Shown one piece after another: positions 53,524-62,852 of a stretch of 64,000 nucleotides of DNA (position 1 is the first letter of the stretch; every line of letters starts with the position of its first letter). Under the pieces are notes generated by a model, which was given only the letters and a program-made list of their open reading frames with translations, did not search any database and was not told where the DNA came from. The stretch is from an uncultured Schlesneria sp. Its GTDB lineage: Bacteria > Planctomycetota > Planctomycetia > Planctomycetales > Planctomycetaceae. Both the position numbers and the translations under genes were made by a program. The DNA lies in the NCBI GenBank assembly GCA_903899985.1, contig CAIULL010000139.1, positions 60,267-124,266 of the forward strand, given 5' to 3'.

Positions 53524-56500
53524 TGATACGAGCCCTGCAAACACGAAAACCATAACGATTGAGACGGAGATCGGGCGTGAGCCAGTAGCGATACGCCGAC
53601 TGCAGCCATTGCGGTCTGAGGTCATCGAACGCGCCGCCCCGCCCCGCGCGAAACTCTTGTTTGTTCTTGTCCCAGCACCACTCCGCTGCGTTGCCGTGCA
53701 TATCAAACAGCCCCCAACCGTTCGGAGGTTTACTCCCGCGAGACTTGACCGATGAATGATTGAATACTACGAATTCACCGAGCCAATTCACTTCCTTGCC
53801 ATAGGTGTAATCGGTAACGCTCATCGCTCGACACGCATACTCCCATTCTCTTTCGGTCGGCAGACAGTATCCATCGCTTCCTGTCTCATTGATAACTCCC
53901 ATACTGGAAATAGTTCCATCGATATTTCGAACGATACCTGCCGGATCATAATCATACGCCTCTTTCAGTTTCGGTTCCGATTGCTTACTGAGTTCGTTAC
54001 AAAATTCAATCGCATCGAACCAATTGACGCTCGTCATCGGCAGACTCCCATCAGCCATGTCTTTTGGTCGTTGTGCTTTTTGACACACAGCATAGAACTG
54101 TTCCACGCTGATTTCTCGATCTGACATCCAAAACGCGTTGAATTCCTCGGGCTTATCTTCTGGGGATGGACTCTTATCATCGTCAACTGGCCCCATGGCA
54201 AATTGGCGCTCAGGGACTTTCAACATCGTCATATTCACATGGTTAACGTACCACTCCCGTTTGCCTCGTAACTCCTCAGACACCGCATCAGGTGTTTTCA
54301 CGAGGGCCAACAATTCCTCTTCCGTAAGTCCCTGTTGACGAAGCGCCCAGTCTGCGGCGCTGTGTGTACCCCCGTCTGAGGCTTCGACGACGAGTTTCTT
54401 TAGCGTCACCTGAGTCGAGTTTGCCGCATCGTTCCCGAGCGTGCCAATGGCCGTGCAAAGCGCGGAACGCAATTCGAAGTCTTTTGTGGAAGCCAGGATT
54501 TTGGAGATTTCGTTCAAATCACCAGAGAACTCTTTGAATCCTCGAATAAATGACGTCCTGGTTGCTGGATCGGCCTTGAGTTCACAAATCGACGTCGCCT
54601 TATCCGTGATCCCTAATCCCAATTGCACCGCCAATAAACGGTTTTGAATCGATTCCAATGTCGTTTGATTAAATCGCCGCTCCAATTCCTCATTCAAAGG
54701 CTTTACAGCGTGAGTGACTTTAAGAGCCTCGACGAGATTAGTTCCTTCGTCTTTTGGAATCCAAGGAATACTGTCGAGCAGCAACTCGGTTGCCTTTTGC
54801 CGGTCCTCACCGAACCGGATCAATCCATACGCAGCATGTAGTTTCTGAATTCGATCGCGCTTTTCATCGCTGATTGCGGTTCGCAGTTCCTGAACGGCCA
54901 AGTCGCGAAACGGCGCTAAGAGATTCAAGAAGGGCTTGACGGCGCCTGCTGCGGGATTCAACAGGCTTTCCACATAACTCTGAGCTTGCCGTTGACGATT
55001 CGATTGATGAATCCTTTGTGCGACAAACAGCCCCCCAATCAAGAACGTTGCAGCCAAGACACCCGCAAAAATCGTTCGCCGTTGACCTGCCTTCTGGCTT
55101 GACTCGACAAACTTCCGCTCATGCGCCTCCAATTCAGCAACTCGGGCCGGGACAAATTTCCTGGATTCGCGCAGTGCCAGACCTTTCAGCAAGGCTGATT
55201 TTGGATCACGGTCAAATTCCCCGAGCAGGGGAATCAGACGGCTGCGCCATTGAAGAAATTGACGATCTGCGTCGACCCATTTCTTCAACCGATCCCAACT
55301 CCTTAACAACTCTTCATGTGCCACCTCGACCGTTAGATTCGTTGGTTGCATCGTCTCTGTGGCTGACGCCGTGGCAGAAGATGTCGGATCGGCTGCGAGT
55401 TCCACGCGAGTTGTCACTAACAGCCGTTCGTCCGCCAGTTTTTTGGCGACACGTTGCGTCGTGGGATCCAAGGCGCTCAAGTCCGCACGTCGACGAGTGT
55501 CTTCTTCGGTTTTGGCCCCAGCTTTCACCAGCCTTCGAAAAAGGAATCCGGCGGCGGACTGTTCTTCAGCGGTTAATTCCCTGAAAACGGCGTCGGCTCG
55601 AGTGGCAATCGCACCCGTTAATCGCCCCAGCTTATCGTAGGCCGCATGCGTTAATTGCCCATCACCAGTCCGATATTTCCAGAGTTCTTCCAGGACAAAT
55701 TCGAGCAGTGGCAACTTTCCAGGTTCTTCACCCGCATCGTCTAGAATCCGTTCCACCAGACCATCCTGAAACGACAAACCGACCTTTTTGCCTGGTTCTT
55801 CGATCACGCTTCGCAGTTCTGCACGGTTCATAGGCCCTAAATCAAGACGACTATGTTGCAGTCGATCCAGCAGTGGCCGATTTTTCAGAATCTCGCCGTA
55901 GAAGTCCCAGCGGACGGTGAACACAACGGACAGCGGTGAACTGGTTCGCGACGTCGCATCGAGAAGTTCCTGGATAAACCGATCTCGTTGAGTACCGCTT
56001 GTACAAGTGGTGTAAAGTTCTTCCCATTGATCCACGACCAACAACAATCGATCGGTCCCGTGTTGGCGCCTCAGGCTTTCCGCGACCAGATCCCATAGCG
56101 GCACCCTGGAATGCTCCAGGTCATCTGCCAGAGATTTGCGTTTTTTAATCAAATCCAGCCCGGCGAGTTCCGGTTCCACCAATGGCAGCAATGCATCGGC
56201 CAGAGAATGGAGCGGATTTTCGTGGGGGAACATTGTCACGATATCCCACACGCCATCCGCATCACGTCGACGCAGTCTCGGAACTAACCCCGCTCGTACG
56301 ACGGACGATTTGCCGCTGCCCGAAGCACCGGTGACAGCGACAATCGAATTTTTCCGGACAAGTTCAAACAGGTCGTCAGTATATTTCTGGCGTCCAAAGA
56401 AAAACTCCGCGTCTTCTTCCCGAAAAGCCAACAGACCACGGTACGGGCAGAGTACGGTTCGCGGCTCCGGTTTCTCGTTCAGCTCAGAATTTTCTTGACG

Positions 56501-56902
56501 GATCGCGGCGGCCAGCTTGTCAATTTGTGCGGAATCGGTCGGATCGATTCGCAGGTCGATCCACATCAACTGCTTCATGAACCCGAGGGGGGGTTCACTT
56601 CCAGGTAGCAAAACGGGAATCACCGGAAAGTCATTCCGTCCGGCGAGCTGGTCCAAAGCCCAGGCCCGTTCGCGTTGTTGCCAGCGGCCCATTTCGCGAT
56701 CACCCAGAAAAATCGCAACAGATCGGCTCGCCTGTAAAGCTTGCTCCAGCGCGACGACCCAGTCTTTTCCAGGCGTCAAGTACCACCGATCAACGAACGG
56801 CGAACACCCACGTTCCCTGAGCGCATTGGCAATACGCTCGACATGCAAATGATCGAGCGAATTATAACTCAGAAAGACGTCGTATTTGTTTTCGTTACTC
56901 AT
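53516..56902 (-). CDS. TIR - nSTAND NTPase - FGE-sulfatase domain protein
   Basis: This protein of 1,128 residues has an NLR-like layout. Residues 6-135 are a TIR domain (YDVFLSYNSLD) with the WxxxE glutamate of NAD-cleaving TIRs at Glu78. An nSTAND NTPase follows, starting CPYRGLLAFREEDAEFFFGR, with Walker A GASGSGKS (Lys198) and Walker B LLLVVDQWEE (Asp291). Then come a winged-helix and linker region, one membrane segment (about 608-629), a helical repeat-like part, and a formylglycine-generating-enzyme (C-type-lectin fold) domain from about residue 886 (LPTEREWEYACRA, GLFDMHGNAAEW, GFRVCRA). By analogy with STAND immune proteins, ligand binding by the C-terminus would trigger oligomerisation and TIR NADase action. 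This is inference. The ATG at 56,902 is chosen because the TIR domain begins there; the frame extends 62 codons further without homology. Confidence 0.88.
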   Translation of the reverse strand: MSNENKYDVFLSYNSLDHLHVERIANALRERGCSPFVDRWYLTPGKDWVVALEQALQASRSVAIFLGDREMGRWQQRERAWALDQLAGRNDFPVIPVLLPGSEPPLGFMKQLMWIDLRIDPTDSAQIDKLAAAIRQENSELNEKPEPRTVLCPYRGLLAFREEDAEFFFGRQKYTDDLFELVRKNSIVAVTGASGSGKSSVVRAGLVPRLRRRDADGVWDIVTMFPHENPLHSLADALLPLVEPELAGLDLIKKRKSLADDLEHSRVPLWDLVAESLRRQHGTDRLLLVVDQWEELYTTCTSGTQRDRFIQELLDATSRTSSPLSVVFTVRWDFYGEILKNRPLLDRLQHSRLDLGPMNRAELRSVIEEPGKKVGLSFQDGLVERILDDAGEEPGKLPLLEFVLEELWKYRTGDGQLTHAAYDKLGRLTGAIATRADAVFRELTAEEQSAAGFLFRRLVKAGAKTEEDTRRRADLSALDPTTQRVAKKLADERLLVTTRVELAADPTSSATASATETMQPTNLTVEVAHEELLRSWDRLKKWVDADRQFLQWRSRLIPLLGEFDRDPKSALLKGLALRESRKFVPARVAELEAHERKFVESSQKAGQRRTIFAGVLAATFLIGGLFVAQRIHQSNRQRQAQSYVESLLNPAAGAVKPFLNLLAPFRDLAVQELRTAISDEKRDRIQKLHAAYGLIRFGEDRQKATELLLDSIPWIPKDEGTNLVEALKVTHAVKPLNEELERRFNQTTLESIQNRLLAVQLGLGITDKATSICELKADPATRTSFIRGFKEFSGDLNEISKILASTKDFELRSALCTAIGTLGNDAANSTQVTLKKLVVEASDGGTHSAADWALRQQGLTEEELLALVKTPDAVSEELRGKREWYVNHVNMTMLKVPERQFAMGPVDDDKSPSPEDKPEEFNAFWMSDREISVEQFYAVCQKAQRPKDMADGSLPMTSVNWFDAIEFCNELSKQSEPKLKEAYDYDPAGIVRNIDGTISSMGVINETGSDGYCLPTEREWEYACRAMSVTDYTYGKEVNWLGEFVVFNHSSVKSRGSKPPNGWGLFDMHGNAAEWCWDKNKQEFRAGRGGAFDDLRPQWLQSAYRYWLTPDLRLNRYGFRVCRARISF

Positions 56903-57178
56903 TATCAGGCCCGCAACGAATTCTCTTGAATCGATACGCGGGGAATTGTCATCGTAACTCAGTTGGAATGCCAGCGAGACTGTGCTGGGTGTGGCGTGGG
57001 GACCAATCCCCGTGTCGAATGGGACAAAGGAATATTCATTGAATTCGGTGGTGTGATGTGTCGTGCGCCGATTAACATGTTTTACCAAGTCTATGAATCA
57101 ATCTGTTACCTTTTTCTGATCAGCCCTCATCTCATACCCTGATGAGCAACAATCCCAAAAAAGTAGTCGCGAGGCACC

Positions 57179-58150
57179 ATGGCGATTGGTATCTGTCCAA
57201 CGGTTGACTTTGCATTCAAACTGCTGTTCGGAAGTCCTGAGCACGCGCGGATCACGATTCATTTTTTGAACGCGATACTTGGCCCCGCATTTCGGATTAC
57301 AGCCATCACTTTTCGCAACCCGTTTCTGGGAAAGGCGACGGAAGACGACAAGCTTTCGATTCTGGATATTCTGGCGCGCGATGACCGTGGCCGATTCATC
57401 AACATCGAGATTCAGACGACGGTTCCTGCGGGGATGCACCAGCGTTTAGCCTATTATGTGTCGTCGCTTTACTCGGAACAGTTGACGCAAGGATTGAACT
57501 ATACCTCGCTGCATCCGGCGATCAGCATTTGCGTGCTGACAAAGCCAATGTATGCAGGAGACCCGCGACTGCATCTTGATTTTCGTCTTCGCGATTCAGC
57601 GGGCTTATTGCTGACCGACGATTTGCAAGTTCATCTTTTGCAGTTGTCAAAACTGACTGTGACAGCGCAAAATGTCTCGCAGGCAAGCCCCATCGAGAAA
57701 TGGGCCTATTTTCTATTAAACGCCGAAACGATGACGCTGGATGATGTTCGACGATTATTTCCCGAAGTCGAATTCAGCGAAGCCGCAGGAGTCCTCAATA
57801 TGATTTCGCAGAACCCCGAACAACGGCAAATCTACGAAGCACGGTTGAAATTTCAGCGGGATGAAGCTGCCAGACTCGAAGGCGCGATCAATGAGGGGAT
57901 CGAGAAGGGGATCGAAAAGGGAATCGAAAAGGGGATCACGCAAGGTCGGGTGGAAGGGCGAGTCGAAGGTCGGATTGAAGGTCGTGTGGAGGGGCTGAAA
58001 GTTGGCCAGTTGCTGGGACAAGTCACACTGCTTCATGACCTGCTCGGCGTTTCCCAGCCGAATTCTGAGGAATTATCGACTTTCACTGAGGGGCAACTCG
58101 TTGAATTCATTGATCAACTCAAACGACAACTGCGGTCGCGCGGCCAATAG
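57179..58150 (+). CDS. Rpn family PD-(D/E)XK nuclease (recombination-promoting/transposase-like)
   Basis: This 323-residue protein is of the Rpn/PD-(D/E)XK transposase-like family, whose members cleave DNA and promote recombination. The N-terminus VDFAFKLLFG matches the family opening. LSILDILARDD and FINIEIQTT supply the nuclease motif, with Asp and the ExQ residues in place. After about residue 235 a 32-residue low-complexity stretch of GIEKG and GRVEG units forms a charged linker, and a helical tail ends the protein. It is divergent from the TIR-nSTAND gene with 90 bases between. No flanking inverted repeats were found, so it is probably not itself a mobile element. Rpn proteins have been linked to anti-phage defence in some bacteria, which suits the neighbourhood. 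Confidence 0.85.
   Translation: MAIGICPTVDFAFKLLFGSPEHARITIHFLNAILGPAFRITAITFRNPFLGKATEDDKLSILDILARDDRGRFINIEIQTTVPAGMHQRLAYYVSSLYSEQLTQGLNYTSLHPAISICVLTKPMYAGDPRLHLDFRLRDSAGLLLTDDLQVHLLQLSKLTVTAQNVSQASPIEKWAYFLLNAETMTLDDVRRLFPEVEFSEAAGVLNMISQNPEQRQIYEARLKFQRDEAARLEGAINEGIEKGIEKGIEKGITQGRVEGRVEGRIEGRVEGLKVGQLLGQVTLLHDLLGVSQPNSEELSTFTEGQLVEFIDQLKRQLRSRGQ
57896..57991 (+). repeat. eight 12-bp repeats in the Rpn gene
   Basis: Eight units of 12 bases run in frame. The first four encode GIEK, GIEK, GIEK and GITQ, and the last four encode GRVE, GRVE, GRIE and GRVE. The repeat sits between nuclease core and tail. Copy number could change without breaking the frame. Confidence 0.9.
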
Positions 58151-58304
58151 ACGGAACTGACTGCTTGCTATTCAACTTGCTTCGAACCGCGGCTGATCCA
58201 GGCCTCTTGCAGTCGGGCTTCGAGCGATGCGGCTCGTGGTTTCATTTGCTAAAATCGGAACAAGACATCACGGACCTGCTAAGGCCCCGTCGAGACCTTT
58301 TGCA

Positions 58305-61300
58305 ATGAAATTCACACTGACGACGATGTGCTTCCAGGTCTTCTGCGCCTGCTTGATCGCGTCGGCGAGCGAATCGGATGTGAGCGTCTATTCAAACGAA
58401 GTTCTCGATGACGGTCCCGTTTGTTTCTTTCCGTTTGTCGAAAGCGATTCCAAAGGCGAAACGAAGTTTCGTAATCTGTCGCAAGCGAAGCAGAGGGGGC
58501 CCGACTGCGTTTTTTTCAAGGCCGTCAACCTGATTCCTGGTCCGGTCGGACTTGGTGGATTTTCCGCTGAATTCGATGGCAAAAACTATCTAGACATCCC
58601 GCATGGCGACGTCTTCGACACAAAAGAACGAACTGTCGAATTCTGGTTTCGGACCACTCAGGTTTGGGATCAGAAATATTGGCCGGGGAGCGCCACGCTG
58701 GTCTCGAAGTTTACTTCCGGCTGGGCGTCGAGCGATTGGGGCATTCTGGGTGGCAGCCTGAGCCCAGGAGTGAATGAGGGGCGAATCCTTGTCGGCGTTG
58801 GCCCTGAGGGTAGTGGCGATGTCGTGCTCGCATCCGGCAAAGGACTTAACGATGGCCGCTATCATCACGTGGTCTGGACTCGCACAGCCGAAGGCCAGAA
58901 TGTGTTGTACGTTGATGGTACGTCATGCGCGACGGCGAAAGACGACGGTGGAATCGTTACTAACTCAAGACCGATTCAAATCGGCGGAGAACAACAGGAG
59001 CCGAACGGGACATTCTTCAAAGGTCAGTTAGCGGCACTCGCGATCTATTCGCATGTCCTGCGGGAAGAACGGGTGCGATTACACTTTGCAGCGGGAAGTC
59101 TCGACCCACGCCTTCCCACCCCTTCGGAACGTACGGTCGATTTTGTCCGCGACATCAAACCGATCTTCCAGCAGCACTGTTACAAATGTCATGGACCGGG
59201 AAAAGACCAGGGGGGCTTGTCTTTGGCGACAAGGGGACTCGCTTTGGACGGCGGCGATACCGGGCAGATTATCGCGCCCGGAAAGAGTGCACTCAGCCCG
59301 ATGGTTCATCGAATCGCCGGGCTCGACGTCGGGACCGTCATGCCCCCAGAAGGAGAACGGCTTACCAGCGTTCAGGTCGGATTAATCCGAGCGTGGATCG
59401 ATCAAGGACTCGTCTGGCCGTCAGCGGCCGATGAACTTGACCCTCGCGTCGTTCAGGCAGTAGATCACTGGTCCTTTAAACCGCTCCAAAGAACGCTGAT
59501 ACCAACACGTAAAAGTCGCTCAACGGATCTCGCCAAAAACGAGCCAGTCGCATCGTTCGAAGTCTCGACCGAAAGGAAATGGGGAAACTCGCCTGTCGAT
59601 GAATTTATTCTCGCTAAGCTCGACGAGGCCCACTTGTCACCCTCCGCCTCGGCCAGCAAATCAGCGTTATTGCGGCGAGTCTCGTTCGATCTGATCGGAC
59701 TACCTCCCACGGTGGCAGAGATCGACGCCTTCATCAACGATCCTCGTCCTGAGGCATTTTCCATCGTCGTTGATCGCCTGCTGGCATCACCTGCTTATGG
59801 CGAGCGCTGGGCACGGCATTGGCTCGATATTGTCCGCTATGCAGACTCCGGCGGCTACGAAACAGATATCTTTTACGAGCAAGCCTGGCGGTACCGTGAT
59901 TATGTCATCCGAAGTCTTAACGAGGACAAACCGTACGATCAGTTTCTGATGGAACAGGTGGCTGGTGACGAACTTTGGCCGGACCAGGCCGAGACATTCA
60001 AAGATGCGATTGCGGTCTGGACTCTCGGTCAGTGGCCGAATTCGCTCGACAAGTTTCCTGAACTCTTGGAATACACTCGACGGACCGACCAGGTGACAAC
60101 CTTCGGCGAAGCGATGCTGGGGCTGACCGTTGGCTGTGCGAATTGTCACACTCACAAATATGACCCGATCAGCCAGCGTGATTATTTTGGGTTGGAAGCG
60201 ATTTTTGCCGCCAGCGAAACGTGGGACCAGACCACGAACAAGAAAGCCTGGGCGTCGGGCGAGAGAAATCACTTTCGGATTTTGCACCACGCGCCGTCTC
60301 CCGTGCCAATCCGGCTATTGGCACGAGGAGAACTGACGAAGCCGCGCGGAATCGTGTCACCTACCATCCCGGCATTTCTTCCTGGGGGAGGACCTCTCCC
60401 CAATGATGCAAACGAGAACCATCAGCGGCGAGCACACCTGGCTCGCTGGCTGGTCTTGCCGCAGAATCCACTCACCGCACGAGTGATCGCAAACCGCGTC
60501 TGGCAGTGGCACTTCGGTCAGGCACTTGCGACAACGCCGAATGATCTCGGCACACAGGGACGCCCCCCGTCACATCCGGAATTGCTTGATTGGCTGGCCA
60601 GGGAACTGATTGAGAATGGATGGAGTCTGAAGAAATTGCATCGACTTCTGTTGCAGTCGTCCACCTACCAGCAATCGGCGAACCGCGATACTCGCGCGCT
60701 GAATGCTGATCCACAAAACGTCTGGCTATCTCATTTTCCCGGGCGGCGTCTGGAAGCGGAAGAAGTCTGGGACCACTTACACGCCACGGCAGGAACTCTG
60801 GTGACTACCGCATTTGGGACACCTTTCGTTCCGCTGCTGTCAGCGGAAGAACTCAAGGGATTGTACGACATTGAGCAAAAGCCGGATAAGAAATGGCCCG
60901 TAACTGCGGATCAGAACCGACGCGCTATTTACCTTTTGAACCGACGCTCGTTTCGTTTCCCATTCTTCGAGGCGTTTGATCCGCCGAATAGTGGTGCAAG
61001 CTGTCCGACTCGGCAAGCCACGACGGTTCCTGCTCAGGCGCTGACGCTCTTGAACAACAACATCGTTTCACAACAGGCGGCAGCGATGTGTTTGCGTCTG
61101 ATCCGCGAAGCGGGCGACAATCGAAATGACCAGGTACGTCTTGGCTGGCAGCTGGCTTATAGCCGTCTCGTGACAGAACCCGAAATGAACCTCGCACTTC
61201 AATTCATTGCCGAATCCGAATCAGCGCATCAGAAGCAGGGGACGCCGAACCCAGCCGCTATGGCGCTGAAGGAGTTTTGCTTAGGTTTGATGAATACATC

Positions 61301-61322
61301 CGAGTTTATTGGCACCAATTAA
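58305..61322 (+). CDS. planctomycete cytochrome/LamG/DUF1549-DUF1553 protein
   Basis: This exported protein of 1,005 residues starts with a signal peptide (MKFTLTTMCFQVFCACLIASAS). The frame is open 26 codons earlier but without a signal, so the ATG at 58,305 was chosen. Domains in order: a LamG/concanavalin-like domain (about 65-262), a PSCyt1 c-type haem site CYKCH (Cys292, Cys295, His296), DUF1549 (about 430-620) with a second CxxCH at Cys611-His615, and DUF1553 (about 720-980, NPLTARVIANRVWQWHFG). This architecture is very common in planctomycetes and is always paired with a DUF1501 gene, as here, eleven bases downstream. Its biochemical role is unproven; a redox role in polysaccharide or sulfated-sugar degradation in the periplasm is often proposed. 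Confidence 0.92.
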   Translation: MKFTLTTMCFQVFCACLIASASESDVSVYSNEVLDDGPVCFFPFVESDSKGETKFRNLSQAKQRGPDCVFFKAVNLIPGPVGLGGFSAEFDGKNYLDIPHGDVFDTKERTVEFWFRTTQVWDQKYWPGSATLVSKFTSGWASSDWGILGGSLSPGVNEGRILVGVGPEGSGDVVLASGKGLNDGRYHHVVWTRTAEGQNVLYVDGTSCATAKDDGGIVTNSRPIQIGGEQQEPNGTFFKGQLAALAIYSHVLREERVRLHFAAGSLDPRLPTPSERTVDFVRDIKPIFQQHCYKCHGPGKDQGGLSLATRGLALDGGDTGQIIAPGKSALSPMVHRIAGLDVGTVMPPEGERLTSVQVGLIRAWIDQGLVWPSAADELDPRVVQAVDHWSFKPLQRTLIPTRKSRSTDLAKNEPVASFEVSTERKWGNSPVDEFILAKLDEAHLSPSASASKSALLRRVSFDLIGLPPTVAEIDAFINDPRPEAFSIVVDRLLASPAYGERWARHWLDIVRYADSGGYETDIFYEQAWRYRDYVIRSLNEDKPYDQFLMEQVAGDELWPDQAETFKDAIAVWTLGQWPNSLDKFPELLEYTRRTDQVTTFGEAMLGLTVGCANCHTHKYDPISQRDYFGLEAIFAASETWDQTTNKKAWASGERNHFRILHHAPSPVPIRLLARGELTKPRGIVSPTIPAFLPGGGPLPNDANENHQRRAHLARWLVLPQNPLTARVIANRVWQWHFGQALATTPNDLGTQGRPPSHPELLDWLARELIENGWSLKKLHRLLLQSSTYQQSANRDTRALNADPQNVWLSHFPGRRLEAEEVWDHLHATAGTLVTTAFGTPFVPLLSAEELKGLYDIEQKPDKKWPVTADQNRRAIYLLNRRSFRFPFFEAFDPPNSGASCPTRQATTVPAQALTLLNNNIVSQQAAAMCLRLIREAGDNRNDQVRLGWQLAYSRLVTEPEMNLALQFIAESESAHQKQGTPNPAAMALKEFCLGLMNTSEFIGTN

Positions 61323-61333
61323 AAAGCAACTTG

Positions 61334-62743
61334 ATGCATCCATCATCACTCTCTCGACGTACATGGCTCGCCCAGGCGGGAATGGGTATCGGTGCGCTGG
61401 CGATGCTCGACCTGATGCGCCGTGAGACCAACGCAGCGGACAACCCCTTGGCACCGAAAACCACTCCCCGACCCGCTCGGGCCAGGGCGGTGATCTCGCT
61501 GTTTATGCACGGAGGCCCCAGCCAGGTTGATAGTTTTGATCCCAAGCCGATGCTTAGAAAACATGCCGGCCAGACATTGCCACCAGGTTTCGCGAACCTC
61601 AATCTGGAATTCACAAAAGCCAGTGACGCCAAGATCCTTGCAAGTCAGCGAGAGTTCAAAAGATGCGGTCAGTCGGGGATCGAAATCTCGGATATTTTCC
61701 ACCACCTCACGAATGTCGCCGATGAAATCGCAGTAATTCGAAGCTGCCACCACACCGAGTTTAATCACGCGCCTGCGCTCTATCTGACTCATTCGGGGAC
61801 TGGCATGATGGGGCGGCCGAGTCTTGGGGCATGGGCGACGTATGGATTGGGTTCCGAATCGCAGAATCTGCCGGCTTTTGTCGTTCTGCGCGATGGACCG
61901 CTGAAAGGTGGACCGTTGACGTATGGAAATGGTTTTCTGCCTGCAGTCTTTTCGGCGACGGAACTGAGATTGAGTGGCTCGCCGATTCTCTATCTGAATC
62001 GACCAGACGGAGTCAGTGACCGCGACCAGCGCCGTATTTTAGATTTCTCACAGCGACTGAATCAGCGATATCTTGAAGAACAAAACAGCGACGGTTCGTT
62101 ATCCGCGCGAATCTCGGCTTACGAACTGGCGTTTCGAATGCAGTCGACGGCACCGGAAGCGGTCGATCTCACTCAGGAGACAAAGCAGGTTCAATCGCAA
62201 TACGGGTTGGATCACGAAGTCACTCGCCCATTTGGGGTTCAATGCCTTACTGCACGGCGGCTGGTGGAAAGGGGGGTGCGCTTCGTCCAGCTCTATCACG
62301 GAGGAGGCGGTGACGGCTGGGACACTCACGGGGACAATGATGCGAAGCACGTCAGGAACGGTCTTCAGGTCGACAAGCCAATCGCCGGGTTGATCTCGGA
62401 TTTGAAAGCACGTGGGTTGCTCGACAGCACGCTGATTATCTGGGGTGGAGAGTTCGGCCGAACACCGACGTCGGAAGGTTCGGCGGGTCGTGACCACAAT
62501 CCCTACGGGTACTCGACCTGGATGGCAGGTGGAGGAATCAAGGGGGGGACCGTCTACGGAAGTACCGACGACTTTGGGTTCAAGGCGGAACAAAACCCGG
62601 TTCAAGTACGTGATCTGCACGCAACAATCTTGCATTTACTGGGACTGGAGCACGATCAACTGACGTATTATCTCCAAGGACTGCAACAGCGATTGACCCA
62701 AATCGATGGTGAATGTCGCGTGATCGACGAGATTCTTTCGTAA
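61334..62743 (+). CDS. DUF1501 family protein (exported)
   Basis: This 469-residue protein belongs to DUF1501, a branch of the alkaline phosphatase/sulfatase-like superfamily. The N-terminus SRRTWLAQAGMGIGALAML has a twin-arginine and a hydrophobic stretch, so Tat-type export is likely. Family motifs include VISLFMHGGPSQVDSFDPKP, RSCHHTEFNHAPA, GGGGDGWDTHGDN and WGGEFGRTPTSEG. The frame extends 19 codons upstream into the previous gene, but the ATG at 61,334 precedes the signal and leaves an 11-base gap to the upstream stop. It almost certainly shares a transcript with the DUF1553 protein and acts with it. The reaction is unknown. Confidence 0.93.
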   Translation: MHPSSLSRRTWLAQAGMGIGALAMLDLMRRETNAADNPLAPKTTPRPARARAVISLFMHGGPSQVDSFDPKPMLRKHAGQTLPPGFANLNLEFTKASDAKILASQREFKRCGQSGIEISDIFHHLTNVADEIAVIRSCHHTEFNHAPALYLTHSGTGMMGRPSLGAWATYGLGSESQNLPAFVVLRDGPLKGGPLTYGNGFLPAVFSATELRLSGSPILYLNRPDGVSDRDQRRILDFSQRLNQRYLEEQNSDGSLSARISAYELAFRMQSTAPEAVDLTQETKQVQSQYGLDHEVTRPFGVQCLTARRLVERGVRFVQLYHGGGGDGWDTHGDNDAKHVRNGLQVDKPIAGLISDLKARGLLDSTLIIWGGEFGRTPTSEGSAGRDHNPYGYSTWMAGGGIKGGTVYGSTDDFGFKAEQNPVQVRDLHATILHLLGLEHDQLTYYLQGLQQRLTQIDGECRVIDEILS

Positions 62744-62793
62744 GAATGCTGGCAATTCCCAGACGGAATTTGAAAGCCTCCGCGATAAAAAAC

Positions 62794-62827
62794 AAAGGGC
62801 TTGCCGAGGTTGGCAAGCCCTTTTGTT
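62794..62827. terminator. bidirectional intrinsic terminator
   Basis: AAAGGGCTTGCC (62,794-62,805) pairs perfectly over 12 bases with GGCAAGCCCTTT (62,812-62,823) across a 6-base loop. A T-run lies on one side and an A-run on the other. It sits between the convergent DUF1501 and Gly/Met-rich genes and can stop both transcripts. Confidence 0.93.
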
Positions 62828-62852
62828 CTAGATCAGCTCGCAGCGTCACAAA

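Noticed and set aside
53319..53609. 96-residue minus-strand frame running past the TIR-nSTAND stop
   Set aside because: Its hydrophobic run is only the translation of the polypyrimidine tract in another frame.
57179..58150. Rpn gene as part of an insertion sequence
   Set aside because: No flanking inverted repeats or target duplications were visible.
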